64,000 bases of DNA, from the NCBI RefSeq assembly GCF_050948175.1, contig NW_027490178.1, positions 806,001 to 870,000 of the forward strand, given 5' to 3'. Made by a program: the position numbers and the translations under genes. The notes beneath the pieces are model-generated. The model was not told the DNA's origin. It ran no database searches and worked only from the letters and a program-made list of their open reading frames with translations. Shown here piece by piece: positions 1 to 13,340 of this stretch (position 1 is the first letter of the stretch; every line of letters begins with the position of its first letter). The DNA is from Xylocopa sonorina. Taxonomy: Eukaryota > Arthropoda > Insecta > Hymenoptera > Apidae.

Positions 1-269
1 TATCATGAAACATAGAAATGAGATGCGATATCGCGTTTTGAGAAGCATTAGAACTCTATTCCTACGATACGTAGACATCTGCAAACGCTATTTCCTAGCT
101 AGGAAGTGTCGCATTTACATTTTTTTGAAGTGAATACAAGGTATACATAACACTCCACGATGAATATTATACCTTATCTCGGAACAAAGAAATGACATGC
201 GTTAACGCGATATAAGTAGCATTAGAACTCCATTACTTCGAAACGTAGACACCTGCAAAGGCTATTTCC

Positions 270-697
270 TAGCCAGGAAGTGTCGCATTTACATTCTTTT
301 GAAGTGAGTACGAGATATACATGACACTTCGCAGTTAATATTATATCTTATCATGAAACATAGAAATGAGATGCGACATCTCGTCGTAAGAAGCATTAGA
401 ACCCTATTGCTTCGATATTGAGACATCTGCAAACGCAATTTCCTGGCAAGGAAGTGTCGCATTTATATTCTTTGATGTGAATACGAGTTATACATGTAAC
501 TTCACAATGAATATTATATCTTATCATGAAACATAGAAATGTGATGCGATATCGCGTTTTGAGAAGCATTAGAACTCTACTGCTACGATATGTAGATTCC
601 TGCAATCGCTATTTCCTAGCAAGGAAGTGTCGCATTTACATTCTTTTGAAGTGAATACGATGTATACATAACACTCCATAATGAATATTATATCTTA
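270..697. repeat. Segmental duplication A, copy 1 (~2.5 monomers)
   Basis: This stretch matches 4,269-4,695 almost base for base at an offset of 3,999 bp, or 23 monomers. Shared private variants include the GTCGTAAGAAGC block near 384, a missing base in CTTTGATGTGA near 470, and ATGTAGATTCCTGC near 590. Identity falls to background at about 697, where copy 1 continues TTATCATGAAAC and copy 2 reads TTACTGTGAAAC. Confidence 0.85.
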
Positions 698-2631
698 TCA
701 TGAAACATAGAAATGGGATGCGATATCGCGTTTTGAGAAGCATTAGAACCCTATTGCTTCGATACGTAGACATCTGCTAACGCAATTTCCTAGCAAGGAA
801 GTGTAACATTTACATTCATTTGAAATGTATGCGAGGTATATGTGACACTTCGCAATGAATATTATATCCTGTCATGAAACATAGAAATGAGATGCGATAT
901 CGCGATTTAAAACGCATTAGGAATCTATTGCTTCGATACGTACATATGCAAACGCTATTTCCAAGCAAGGATGAGTCGCATTTACATTCTTTTGAAGTGA
1001 GTGCGAGGTATACATAACACTCCACAATGAATATTATATCTTATCATGAAAGGTTGAATTGAAATGCGATGTCTAGATTTAGGAAGCATTAGAACTCTAT
1101 GGCTACGATACGTAAACATCAGCAAACGCTATTTAATAGCAAGGAAGTGTCGCATTTGAATTCTTTTAAAGTGATAACGAGGTATACATAACACTCCACA
1201 ATGAATATTATACCTTATCACGAAACATAGAAATGAAATGCGATATCGGGTTTTGAGAAGCATTAGAACTCTATTGCTCCGATACGTAGACATCTGGAAA
1301 CGTAATTTCCTAGAAAGGAAGTGTTGCATTTACATTCATTTGAAGTGTAGACGAGGGATACATAACTCTTCGCAATGAATATTATATCTTATCATGAAGC
1401 ATAGATATGGGATGCCACATCGCGTTTTGAGAAGCATTAGAACTCTATTGCTTCGATACGTAGTCATCTGGAAACTCTATTTCCTAGAAAGGAAGTGTCG
1501 CATTTACATACCTTTGAAGTATAGACATGGAATACATAATACTTCGCAATGAACATTATATCTTATCATGAAACAAAGAAATGAGAATCGATATCGCCTT
1601 TTTAAGAAGCATTTGAACCCTATTGCTACGATACGTACACACCAGCAAACGCTACTTCCTAGCAAGGGAGTGTCGCAGTTACATTCTTTTGAAGTGAGTA
1701 CGAGGTGTACATAACACTCCACAATGAATATTATAGCTTATCATGAGACATAGAAATGAGATGCGATATCGCGCTTTTAGTAGCATTAGAACTCTATTGC
1801 AACGATACGGAGACATCTGCAAACGCTACTTGCTTGCAAGGAAGAGTCGCATTTACATTCTTTTGCAGTGAATACGAGGTATACATGACAATTCGCAATG
1901 AATATTATATCTTAGCATGAAACGTAGAAATGAGATGCGATATCGCGTTTTAAGAAGCATTAGAACTCTATTGCTACGATACGAAGGCATCTGAAAAGCT
2001 ACTTCCTAGCAAGGATGTGTCGCAGTTACATTCTTTTAAAGTGAATACGAGGTATACATGACACTTCGAAATGAATATTATATCTTATCATGAAACATAG
2101 AAAAGAGATGCGATATCGCGTTTTAAAAAGCACTAGAACTCTATTGCTTCCATACGTAGACATCTGCCATCGCTATATCCTAGCTAGGAAGTGTCGCATT
2201 TACATTCTTCTGAAGCGACTACGAGGTATACATAGCAATCCACAATGAATATTATATCTTATCACGAAATATAGAAATGAGTTGCGATATCGCGATTTAA
2301 GAAGCATCAGATCTCTATGGCATCTATACGTAGACATCTGGAAACGCTATTTCCTAGCAAGGATGTGTCGCGTTTACATTCTTTTTAAGTTTAAGCGAGA
2401 TATACATAACCCTCCTCAATGAATATTATATTTTATCATGAAACATAGAAATGAGATGCGATATCGCGTTTTAAGAAGCATTAGGACACTATTGCTACGA
2501 TGCGTAGACATCTGCAAACGATATTTCCTAGCAAGGAAGTGTCGCATTTGCATTCTTTTGAAGAGAATGCGAGGTATACATAACAGTCCATAATGAATAT
2601 TATATCTTATCATGAAACACGGAAATGAGAT

Positions 2632-2641
2632 GCGATATCGC
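2632..2641. other. Palindrome GCGATATCGC (one instance of a per-monomer element)
   Basis: A 10 bp perfect dyad at monomer positions 25-34, shown here in the representative unit. It recurs intact in a large share of monomers; common variants are GCGATATGGC, GCGATATCTC and GCGACATCTC. It contains an EcoRV site. It could be a protein-binding dyad or no more than inherited sequence. Confidence 0.8.
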
Positions 2642-2698
2642 GTTTTAAGAAGCATTAGAAATCTATTGCTACGATACGTAGATATCTGCAGACGCTAT

Positions 2699-2712
2699 TT
2701 CCTAGCAAGGAA
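2699..2712. other. Short inverted repeat TTCCT-AGCA-AGGAA (per-monomer element)
   Basis: Five-base arms around a four-base loop at monomer positions 92-105, present in most units. A recurrent CC-to-AA change (TTTAATAGC) breaks the left arm with no matching change in the right arm, so I see no sign that pairing is maintained by selection. Confidence 0.7.
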
Positions 2713-4268
2713 GTGTCGCATTTACATTCTTTTGAAGTGAATACAAGGCATACATAACACTCCACAATGAATATTATATCTTATCATGAAACATAGCAAT
2801 GAGGAGCGATTTCGTGTTTTAAGAAGCATTAGAACTCTATTGCTTCGATAAGTTGACATATACAGACGCTATTTCCTAGGAAGGAAGTGTCGCATTTACA
2901 ATCTTTTGAAGTGAATACGAGGTATACATAACACTTAGCAATGAATATTATATCTTATTATGATACATAGAAATGAGTTACGATATCTCGTTTTAGGAAG
3001 CATTAGAACTCTAATGCTACGATACGTAGACATCTGCAAACGCCATTTCCTAGCAAGGAAGTGTCGCATTTACATTCATTTGAAGTGTATGCGAGGTATA
3101 GGTGACACTTCGCAATGAATATTACATCTTAGCATGAAACATAGAAATGAGATGCGATATCGCGTTTTAAGAAGCAGTAGAGCTCTATTGCTACGATACG
3201 TAGACATCTGCAGACGCTACTGCCCAGCAAGGAAGTGTCGCATATACGTTCGTTTGAAGTGAATACGAGATATACATAACACTCCACAATGAGTATTATA
3301 TCTCATCATGAAACATAGAAATGAAATACGATATCACTTTTTAGGAAGCATTAGAACTCTATTGCTACGATACGTAGATATCTGGAAACGCTATTTCCTA
3401 GCAAGGAAGAGTCGCATTTACATTCCTTTGATGTGACTACGAGGTATACATGGCACTTCGCAATGAATATTATATCTTATCATGAAACATAGAAATGAGA
3501 TGCGATATCGCGTTTTGAGAAGCATTAGAACTCCATTGCTACGATACATAGACATCTGCCAACGCTATTTCCTAGCAAGGAAGTGACGCATTATCATCCT
3601 TTTGAAGTGAGTACGAGGTATACATAACACTCCACAATGAATATTATATCTTATCATGAAACATAGAAATGTAATGCGATTTGGCGATTTAAGAAGCATT
3701 AGAACTTTATTGCTTCGATACGCAGACATGTACCAACGCTATTTCCTAGCAAGGAAGTGTCGCATTTACATTCTCTTGAAGTGAATACGAGGTACACATA
3801 GCACTGCACAATGAATATTATATCTTATCATGAAACATAGAAATGAGATGCGCTATGGCGTTTTAAGAAGCATTTGAAATCTACTGTTACGATACGTAGA
3901 TAACTGCAAACGCTATTTCCTAGCAAGGGAGTGTCACATTTACAATCATTTGAAGGGTATGAGAGGTATAGAAGAAACTTCGCAATGAATATTATATGTT
4001 ATCATGAAACATAGAAATGAGATGCGATATCTCGCCTTAAGAAGCATTAGAACTATGTTGCTTCGATACGTAGACATCTGCAGAAGCTTTTTCCTAGCAA
4101 GGAAGTGTCGCATTTACATTCTTTTGATGTGAATACGAGGTTCACATGACGCTTCGCATTGAATATTATCTCTTATCATGAAACATAGAAATATGATGCG
4201 TCATCTCGTTTTAAGAAGCATTAGAGCTCTATTGCTTTGATACGGAGACACCTGCAATCGCTATTTCC

Positions 4269-4695
4269 TAGCAAGTATGTGTCGCATTTACATTCTTTTG
4301 AAGTGAGTACGAGGTATACATGACACTTCGCAGTTAATATTATATCTTATCATGAAACATAGAAATGAGATGCGACATCTCGTCGTAAGAAGCATTAGAA
4401 CCCTATTGCATCGATATTGAGACATCTGCAAACGCAATTTCCTGGCAAGGAAGTGTCGCATTTACATTCTTTGATGTGAATACGAGTTATACATGTAACT
4501 TCACAATGAATATTATATCTTATCATGAAACATAGAAATGTGATGCGATATCGCGTTTTGAGAAGCATTAGAACTCTACTGCTACGATATGTAGATTCCT
4601 GCAATCGCTATTTCCTAGCAAGGAAGTGTCGCATTTACATTCTTTTGAAGTGAATACGATGTATACATAACACTCCATAATGAATATTATATCTT
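4269..4695. repeat. Segmental duplication A, copy 2
   Basis: Partner of 270-697 at a 3,999 bp offset. The few differences include GAGATATAC against GAGGTATAC near 4,311, CTTCGATATTG against CATCGATATTG near 4,410, and TTATATTC against TTACATTC near 4,465. The retention of the same one-base deletion in both copies shows common descent rather than chance similarity of monomers. Confidence 0.85.
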
Positions 4696-7049
4696 ACTGT
4701 GAAACATAGAAATGAGATGCGATATCAAGTTTTAAGAAGCATTGGAGCTCTAATGCTACGATACGTAGACATCTGCAAACGCTATTTCCTAGCAAGGAAG
4801 TGTCGCAATTACATTCTTTTGAAGTGAATTCGAGGTATACACTACACTTCACAATGAATGTTATATCTTATCGTGAAACATAGAAATGAGATGCGACATC
4901 TCGTTTTAGGAAGCATTAGAACTCTACTGCTTCGATACGGAGACATCTGCAAACGCTATTTCCTGGCAAGGAAGTGTCGCATTTACATTCGTTTGAAGTG
5001 AATACGAGGTATACATGTAACTTCGCAATGAATATTATATCTTATCGTGAAACATATAAATGAGATGCGATATCACGTTTTGAGAAGCATTACAACCTTA
5101 TGCTACGATACGTGGACTTCTGCAAACGCTATTTCCTAGTAAGGAAGTGTCGCATTTACATTCTTTTGAGGTGAATACGATGTAGACATAACACTTCGCA
5201 ATGAACATTATATTCTATCATGAAACTTAGAAATGAGATGCGACATCTCGTTTTACGAAGCATTAGAACTGTATTGTTTCGATACGTAGACATCTTGAAA
5301 CGCTATTTCCTAGCAATGAAGTATCGCATTTACACTCTTTTGAAGTGAATACGTTGTATACATGACACTTCGCAATGAATATTATATCTTACCATGAAAC
5401 ATAGAAATGAGATGCGATATCGCGTTTTAAGGAGCATTAAAACTCTATTGCTACGATACGTAGACATCTGCAAACGCTATTTCCTAGGATGGAAGTGGCG
5501 CATTTACATTCACTTGAAGTGTACGGGAGGTGTAAGTGACACTTCGCAATGAATATTATATCTTATAATGAAACATAGAAATGAAATGCGATATCGGGTG
5601 TTGAGAAGCATTAGAACACTGTTGCTACGATACGTAGACATCTGCCAACGCTATTTCCTAGCAAGATGGTGTCGCATTTACATTCATTAGAAGCGTATGC
5701 GAGGAATACGTAACACTTCGCAATGAATATTATATCTTATCATGAAACGTTGAAATGAGATGCGATATCTAGTTTTAAGAAGCATTAGAACTCTATTGCT
5801 TCGATACGTAGATATCTGCAAACGCTATTTCCTAGCAAGGAAGTGTAGCATTTACATTCATTTGAAATGTATGCGAGGTATATGTGACACTTCGCAATGA
5901 ATATTATGTCTTGTCATGAAACGTAGAAATGAGATGCGATATCGCGATTTAAAAAGCATTAGGAACCTATTGCTACGTTACGTAGACATCTGCAAACGTT
6001 ATTTAATCGCAAGGAAGTTTCGCGTTTACATTCTTCTAAAGTGACTAGGAGGTATACATAACACTCCACAATGAATATTATACCTTATCACGAAACATAG
6101 AAATGAAATACGATATCGCGATTTACGGAGCATTAGATCTCCATTGCTTCGATACAGAGACATCTGCAAACGCTATTTCCTAGCAAGGAAGTGTCGCAAT
6201 TACATTCTTTTGAAGGGAATGCGAGGTAGACATAACACTCCACAATGAATATTATATCTTATCACGAAACATAGAAATGAGATGCGTTATCCCGATTTAA
6301 GAAGCAATAGAAATCTACTGCTTCGATACGGAGAAATCTGGAAACGCTATTCCTTAGCATGGAAGTGTCGCGTTTACATTCTTTTGAAGAGAATACGAGG
6401 TATACATTATACTTCGCAATGAATATTATATCTTATCATGAAACGTAGAAATGAGATGCGATATCGCGTTTTAAGAAGCATTAGAATTCTATTGCTACGA
6501 TACGAAGGCATCTGAAACGCTACTTCCTAGCAAGGAAGTGTCGCAGTTACATTCTTTTAAAGTGAATACGAGGTATTCATGACACTTCGCAATGAATATT
6601 GTATCTTATCATGAAACATAGAAATGAGATGCGATATCGCGCTTTAAGAAGAATTAGAAGTCTATTGCTACGATACATAGACATCTGCAAACGCTATTTC
6701 CTAGCAAGGAAGTGACGCATTATCATTCTTTTGAAGTGAATACGAGTCATACATAACACTGCACAGTGAATATTATATCTTATCATGAAACATGGAAATG
6801 AGATACGATATCGCGATTTAAGCAGCATTAGAACTCTATTGCTGCGAAACCTAGACATCTGCAAACGCTATTTCCTAGCAAGGAAGTGTCACGTTTACAT
6901 ACTTTTGAAGTGAACACGAGGTATACATAACACTGCACAATGAATATTATATCTTATCAGTAAGCATATAAATGGGGAGCGATTTGGGGTTTAGGAAGCA
7001 TTAGAACCATATTGCTTCGTTACGTACACATCTGCCATCGCTATTTCCT

Positions 7050-9979
7050 AGCAAGGAAGTGTCGCATTTACATTCATTTGAAGTGTATGCGAGGTATTCA
7101 AGACAATTCGCAATGAATATTAAATCTAATCATGAAACATAGAAATGAGATGCGATATCATGTTTTAAGAAGCTTCAGAACTCTATTGCTACGATACGTA
7201 GACATCTGCAAACGCTATTTAATAGCAGGGAAGTGTTGCATTTACATTCTTTTGAAGTGAATACGAGGTGTACGTGACACTTCGCAATGAATATTATATC
7301 TTATCATGAAACATAGAAATGCGATGCGATATCTCGTTTTAAGAAGCATTAGAATACTACTGAGTCGATACGGAGACATCTGCAAACGCTATTTCCTGGC
7401 AACGAAGTATCGCATTTACATTCTTTTGAAGTGAATACGAGGTATACATGACACTTCGCAATTAATATTATATCTTATTATGAAACATAGAAGTAAATTG
7501 CGATATCGCGTTTTATGAAGCATTAGAACTCCATTGCTACGACACGTAGACATCTGCAAATGCAATTTCCAAGCAAGAAAGTGTCGCATTTACAATCTTT
7601 GGAAGTGAATACGAGGCATACATAACACTCCACAATGAATATTATATCTTATCACGAAATATAGAAATGTGATGCTATATCGCGTTTCACGAAGCATTAG
7701 AACTCTATTGCTTCGATACGTAGAAAACTGCAAACGCTATTTCCTAGCAAGGAAGTATCCCATTAACATTCATTTGAATTGTAGACGAGGAATACATAGC
7801 ACTTCGCAATGAATATTGTATCTTATCATGAAACATAGAAATGAGATGCGATATCGCGCTTTAAGGAGCATTAGAACTCTATTGCTACGATACGTCGATA
7901 TCTGCAGACGCTATTTCCTTGCAAGGAACTGTCGCATTTACATTCTTCTGAAGTGAATACAAGGTATACATGACACTTCGCAATTAATATTATATCGTAT
8001 CATGAAACATAGAAATGAGATGCGATATCCCGTTTCAAAAAGCATTAGAACTCTATTGCTTCGATACGTAGACATCTGCAAACGCTATTTCCTAGGAAGG
8101 AAGTGTCGTATTTACATGCTTTTGAAGAGAATACGAGGTATGCATGACACTTCGCAATGAATATGATATCTTATCACGAAACATACAAATGAGATGCGAT
8201 AGCGCGTTGGGAGAAGCGCTAGAACTCTAATGCTACGATACGTAGACATCTGCAAACGCTATTTCTTAGCAAGGAAGTGTCGCATTTACATTCCTTGAAA
8301 GGAATACGAGGTATACATGACACTTCGTAATAAATATTATGTCTTATAATGAAACATAGAAATGAGATGCGATATCGCGTTTTGAGATGCATTAGAATTA
8401 TAATGCTACGATACGTAGTCATCTGCAAACGCTATTTCCTAGCAAGGAAGTGTCCCATTTACATTCACTTGTAGTGCATGCGAGGAATACATGACACTTC
8501 GCAAAGAATATTATATCTTATCATGATATATTGAAATGAGATTCGTTATCGCGTTTTAAGAAGCGTTAGAATTCTATTGCTTCGATAAGTAGGCATCTGC
8601 AAACGCTATTTCGTAGCAAGGAAGTGTCGCATTTACATTCTTTTGAAGCGAATACGAGGTATACATAGCAATCCACAATGAATATTATATCTTATCACGA
8701 AACATACAAATGAGATGCGATATCGCGATTTAAGAAGCATTAGAACTCTATTGCTTCGATACGGAGACATCTACAAACGCTATTTCCTGGTAAGGAAGTG
8801 TCGCATTTCCATTCTTTTGAAGTGAATACGAGGTATACATGACACTTCGCAATGAATATTATATCTTATCACGAAACTTAGAAATGAGATGCGACATCTC
8901 GTTTTACGAAGCATTAGAACTGTATTGTTTCGATACGTAGACATCTTGAAACGCTATTTCCTAGCAATGAAGTATCGCATTTACACTCTTTTGAAGTGAA
9001 TACGTTGTATACATGACACTTCGCAATGAATATTATATCTTACCATGAAACATAGAAATGAGATGCGGTATAGCGAATTAAGAATCGTTAGAACTCTATT
9101 GCTACGATACTTAGACATTTGCAAACGCTATTTCCTAGCAAGGAAGTGACGCATTTACATTCTTTTAAAGTGAATACGAGGTATGCATGACACTTCGCAA
9201 TGAATATTATATCTTATCATGAAACAGAGAAATGAGATGCGGAATCCCGTTTTATGAAGCATTAGAAATCTATGGCTTCGATACGTAGACACCTGCAAAC
9301 GCTATTTCCTAACAAGGAAGTGTCACATTTACATTCACTTGAAGTGTATGCGAGGTATATGTGACACTTCGCAATTAGTATTATGTCCTATCATGAAACA
9401 TAGAAATGTGATGCGATATCGCGTTTTAAGAGGCATTAGAACTCTAGTGCTGCGATACGTAGACATCTGCAAACGCTATTTCCTAGCAAGGAAGTGTCGC
9501 ATTTACATTCATTTGTAGTGTATGCAAGGTATACATGACACTTCGTAATAAGTATTATGTCCTATCATGAAACATAGATATGAGATGCGATATCGCGTTT
9601 TAAGTAGCATTAGAACTCTATTGCTACGATACGCAGACATCTGGAAACCCTACTTCCTAGCAGGGAATTGCCGCATTTTCATTCGTTTGAAGTGTGTGCG
9701 AGGTATACACTTCGTATCAAACATCGCACTTATTATTATATCTTATTATGAAACCTAGAAATGAGATGCGATATCGCGTTTTAAGAAGCATTAGAACTCT
9801 ATTGCTTCGATACGTAGACAACTGCAAACGCTACTTCCTAGCAAGGAAGTACCGAATTTACATTCTTTTGCAGTGAATATGAGGTATACATGACAATTCG
9901 CAATGAATATTATATCTTATCATGAGACATAGGAATGAGATGCGATATCGCATTTTAAGAAGCATTAGACCTATATTGC
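7050..9979. repeat. Large segmental duplication B, copy 1 (~2.9 kb)
   Basis: About 17 monomers that recur in the same order at 13,491-16,949. The offset is 6,450 bp from about 7,050 to 8,400, then 6,277 bp from about 8,470, then 6,970 bp from about 8,700 to the end. The steps therefore correspond to one monomer lost and about four gained in the other copy. The left limit is near CTATTTCC at 7,041. The right limit lies in CCTATATTGC near 9,975, after which the two copies diverge sharply. Distinctive shared units include the GAGGTATTCAAGACAATTCG stretch at 7,091 and the 181 bp monomer at 9,563-9,743. Confidence 0.9.
9563..9743. repeat. 181 bp variant monomer (about 7-8 bp insertion)
   Basis: In place of GTATACATGACACTTCGCAA, this unit reads GTATACACTTCGTATCAAAC followed by ATCGCACTTATTATT, which lengthens it to 181 bp. 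Sister units occur at 10,266-10,447, 16,533-16,713 and 19,497-19,677. The extra bases look like a partial repeat of the CACTTCG segment. The change also opens short reading frames that should not be read as genes. Confidence 0.85.
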
Positions 9980-10830
9980 ATCGATACGCAGACATCTCCA
10001 AACGCTATTTACTAGCAAGGAGGTGTCGCATTTACATTCATTTGAAGTGCAGACGAGATATACATAACACTGCACAATGAATATTGTATCTTATCATGAA
10101 ACACAGAAATGAGATGCGATATCGCGATTTAAGAAGCATTAGAACTGTACTGCTACGATACGTAGACATCTGCAAACGCTACTTCCTAGCATGGGAGTGC
10201 CGCATTTACATTCATTTGTAGTGTATGCGAGGTATACATGACAATTGGCAATGAATACTATATCCTAACATGAAACATAGATATGAGATGCGATATCGCG
10301 TTCTAAGTAGCATTAGAACTCTATTGCTACGATACGCAGACATCTGGAAACCCTACTTCCTAGCACCGAATTGCCGCATTTTCGTTCGTTTGAAGTGTGT
10401 GCGAGGTATACACTTCGGATGAAACTTCGCGCTTATTATTATATCTTATTATGAAACATAGAAATGAGATGCGATATCGCGTTTTAAGGAGCATTAGAAC
10501 ACTATTGCTTCGATACGTAGACATCTGCAAACGCTACTTCCTAGCAAGGAAGTGTCGCATTTACATTCTTTTAAGTGAACACGAGGTATACTTTACACTT
10601 CGCAATGAATATTATATCTTATCACGAAACATAGAAACGAGATGCGACTTCGCGTTTTAAGAAGCATCAGAACTCTATTGCTTCGATACGTAGACATCTG
10701 CAGACGCTATTTCCTAGCAAGGAAGTGTCGCATTTACTATCTCTTGAAGTGAATACGAGGTATACATAACACTCCACAACGAATATTATATCGTATCATG
10801 AAACATAGAAATGAGATGCGATATCGCGAT
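9980..10830. repeat. Satellite linking duplication B copy 1 to the 6-mer block
   Basis: About five monomers. The first two (GCATCGATACGCAGACATCTCC and the TGGGAGTGCCGC unit) have relatives at 17,610-17,690, 18,760-18,980 and 20,400-20,700. A second long variant monomer, of 182 bp, lies at 10,266-10,447. No other structure is seen. Confidence 0.85.
10266..10447. repeat. 182 bp variant monomer
   Basis: Same insertion class as 9,563-9,743, reading CACTTCGGATGAAACTTCGC. It lies four monomers downstream of that unit and differs from it at several positions, so the variant had already been copied before duplication B occurred. Confidence 0.82.
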
Positions 10831-13340
10831 TTAAGAACCATTAGAACTCTGTTGCTTCGATACGTACACATCTGCCATCGATATATACTAGCAAGGAAGT
10901 GACGCATTTACATTCATTTGAAGTGTATGCGAGGTATACATGACACTTCGCAATGAATATTGTATCTTATCATGAAACATAGAAATGAGATGCGATATCG
11001 CGTTTTAGGAAGCATTAGAACTCTATTGCTTCGACACGTAGAGATCTGGAAACGCTGTTTCCTAGAAAGGAAGTGTCGGATTTACATTCATTTGAAGTGT
11101 ATGCGAGGTATACATGACACTTCGCATTGAATATTATACCTTATCATGAAACATAGAAATCTGATGCAATATCGCGTTTTAAGAAGCATTAGACCTATAT
11201 TGCTACGATACGTAGATATCTGCAAACGCTTTTTCCTAGCAAGGAAGTGTCGCATTTACATTCATTTGAAGTGTATGCGAGGTATACAAGACACTTCGCA
11301 ATGAATATTATATCTTATCATGAAATATAGAAATGAAATGCGATATCGCGATTTAAGATGCATTAGGGCTCTACTGCTTCGATACGTAGGTATCTGCAAA
11401 CGCCATTTCCTAGCAAGGAAGTGACGCATTTACATTCTCCTGAAGTGAATACGAGGTTATAATAATACTCCACAATGAATATTATATCTTATCATGAGAC
11501 ATAGAAATGTGATGCGATATGGCGATTTAGGAAGCAGTAGATCTCTATTGCTTCGATACGTAGACATCTGCAAACGCGATTTCCTAGCAAGGAAGTGTCG
11601 CATTTACATTGTTTTCAAGTGAATACGAGGTACACATGACACTTCGCAATGAATATTGTATCTTATCATGAAACATAGAAATGAGATGCGATATCGCGTT
11701 TTAAGAAGAATTAGAACTCTATTGCTATGATACATAGACATCTGCAAACGCAATTTCCTAGCAAGGAAGTGTCGCATTTACATTCTCCTGAAGTGAGTAC
11801 GAGGTATACATAACACTGCACAATGAATATTATATCTTATCATGAAACATAGAAATGAGATGCGATATCGCGATTTAAGAACCATTAGAACTCTGTTGCT
11901 TCGATACGTACACATCTGCCATCGATATATACTAGCAAGGAAGTGACGCATTTACATTCATTTGAAGTGTATGCGAGGTATACATGACACTTCGCAATGA
12001 ATATTGTATCTTATCATGAAACATAGAAATGAGATGCGATATCGCGTTTTAAGAAGCATTAGAACTCTATTGCTTCGATACGTAGAGATCTGGAAACGCT
12101 GTTTCCTAGAAAGGAAGTGTCGGATTTACATTCATTTGAAGTGTATGCGAGGTATACATGACACTTCGCATTGAATATTATACCTTATCATGAAACATAG
12201 AAATCTGATGCGATATCGCGTTTTAAGAAGCATTAGACCTATATTGCTACGATACGTAGATATCTGCAAACGCTTTTTCCTAGCAAGGAAGTGTCGCATT
12301 TACATTCATTTGAAGTGTATGCGAGGTATACAAGACACTTCGCAATGAATATTATATCTTATCATGAAATATAGAAATGAAATGCGATATCGCGATTTAA
12401 GATGCATTAGGGCTCTACTGCTTCGATACGTAGGTATCTGCAAACGCTATTTCCTAGCAAGGAAGTGACGCATTATCATTCTTTTGAAGTGAATACGAGG
12501 TATACATAACATTGCACAACGAACATTATATCTTATCGTGATACATATAAATGAGAAGCGATATCGCTATTTAAGCGGCATTAGAACACTATTGCTTCGA
12601 TACCTAGATATCTGCAAACGCTGCTTCCTAGAAAGGAAGTGTCGCATCTACATTCCTTTGAAGTGAATACGAGGTATACATGACACTCCGCAATGAATAT
12701 TATATCTTATCATGAAACATAGAAATGAGATGCGATATCGCTATTTAAGAAGCAATAGATCTCTATTGCTTCAATACGTAGACATCTGCCAATGCCATTT
12801 CCTAGCAAGGAAGTGTCGCATTTACATTCTCCTGAAGTGAGTACGAGGTATACATAACACTGCACAATGAATATTATATCTTATCATGAAACATAGAAAT
12901 GAGATGCGATATCGCGATTTAAGAACCATTAGAACTCTTTTGCTTCGATACGTACACATCTGCCATCGATATATACTAGCAAGGAAGTGACGCATTTACA
13001 TTCATTTGAAGTGTATGCGAGGTATACATGACACTTCGCAATGAATATTGTATCTTATCATGAAACATAGAAATGAGATGCGATATCGCGTTTTAAGAAG
13101 CATTAGAACTCTATTGCTTCGATACGTAGAGATCTGAAAACGCTGTTTCCTAGAAAGGAAGTGTCGGATTTACATTCATTTGAAGTGTATGCGAGGTATA
13201 CATGACACTTCGCATTGAATATTATACCTAATCATGAAATATAGAAATCTGATGCGATATCGCGTTTTAAGAAGCATTAGACCTATATTGCTACGATACG
13301 TAGATATCTGCAAACGCTTTTTCCTAGCAAGGAAGTGTCG
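10831..13340. repeat. 6-monomer higher-order repeat (1,044 bp), 2.4 copies
   Basis: The marker TTAAGAACCATTAG occurs at 10,831, 11,875 and 12,919, exactly 1,044 bp (6 x 174) apart. Calling the six monomers A to F, copy 1 is A-B-C-D-E-F, copy 2 is A-B-C-D-E'-F', and copy 3 is A-B-C followed by other satellite. A to D are nearly identical between copies (for example TTTTAGGAAGC against TTTTAAGAAGC, and TTCGACACG against TTCGATACG). E' and F' belong to a different variant pair that also lies at about 18,010-18,260 and 19,770-20,130. A-B-C appears a fourth time at 18,317-18,735. Confidence 0.92.
12440..12795. repeat. Exchanged monomer pair E'F' inside the 6-mer repeat
   Basis: Within copy 2 of the 1,044 bp repeat these two monomers replace E and F without changing the 6-mer spacing. 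Markers are GACGCATTATCATTC, ATTGCACAACGAACATT, TTTAAGCGGCATTAG and CTGCTTCCTAGAAAGG. The E' part matches 18,010-18,240 essentially throughout, and E'F' resembles 19,770-20,130. This looks like gene conversion or template switching between non-adjacent parts of the array. Confidence 0.85.

Larger units (their letters stand above)
2608..2781 (+). repeat. Representative 174 bp monomer
   Basis: This unit is exactly 174 bp and close to consensus, with about seven or eight differences by eye, so it serves as a reference copy. It holds the EcoRV-type core GATATC within GCGATATCGC, a TACGTA site, the TTCCT-AGCA-AGGAA inverted repeat, a TCTTTTGAAG stretch and the AATATT site near its end. The strand label is only the orientation in which I wrote the consensus; nothing shows which strand, if any, is transcribed. 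The phase chosen, starting at TATCATG, is arbitrary. Confidence 0.9.
1..7049. repeat. Diverged satellite, left segment
   Basis: About 40 monomers in near-perfect register: the phase stays within about 5 bp of 174n through the first 5.2 kb. Most units are individually diverged without a multi-monomer period. The exceptions are one ~425 bp duplicated segment (270-697 and 4,269-4,695) and a unit at 5,222-5,400 whose close copies lie at 8,873-9,060 and 15,843-16,025. The unit at 801-930 also has a looser relative at 5,841-5,960. There is no gene and no unique sequence. Confidence 0.93.

Noticed and set aside
9567..9758. 63-codon frame with an identical copy at 16,537-16,728 and a near copy at 19,501-19,692
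   Set aside because: Conservation is explained by duplication B and spread of the 181 bp monomer variant, not by coding selection.
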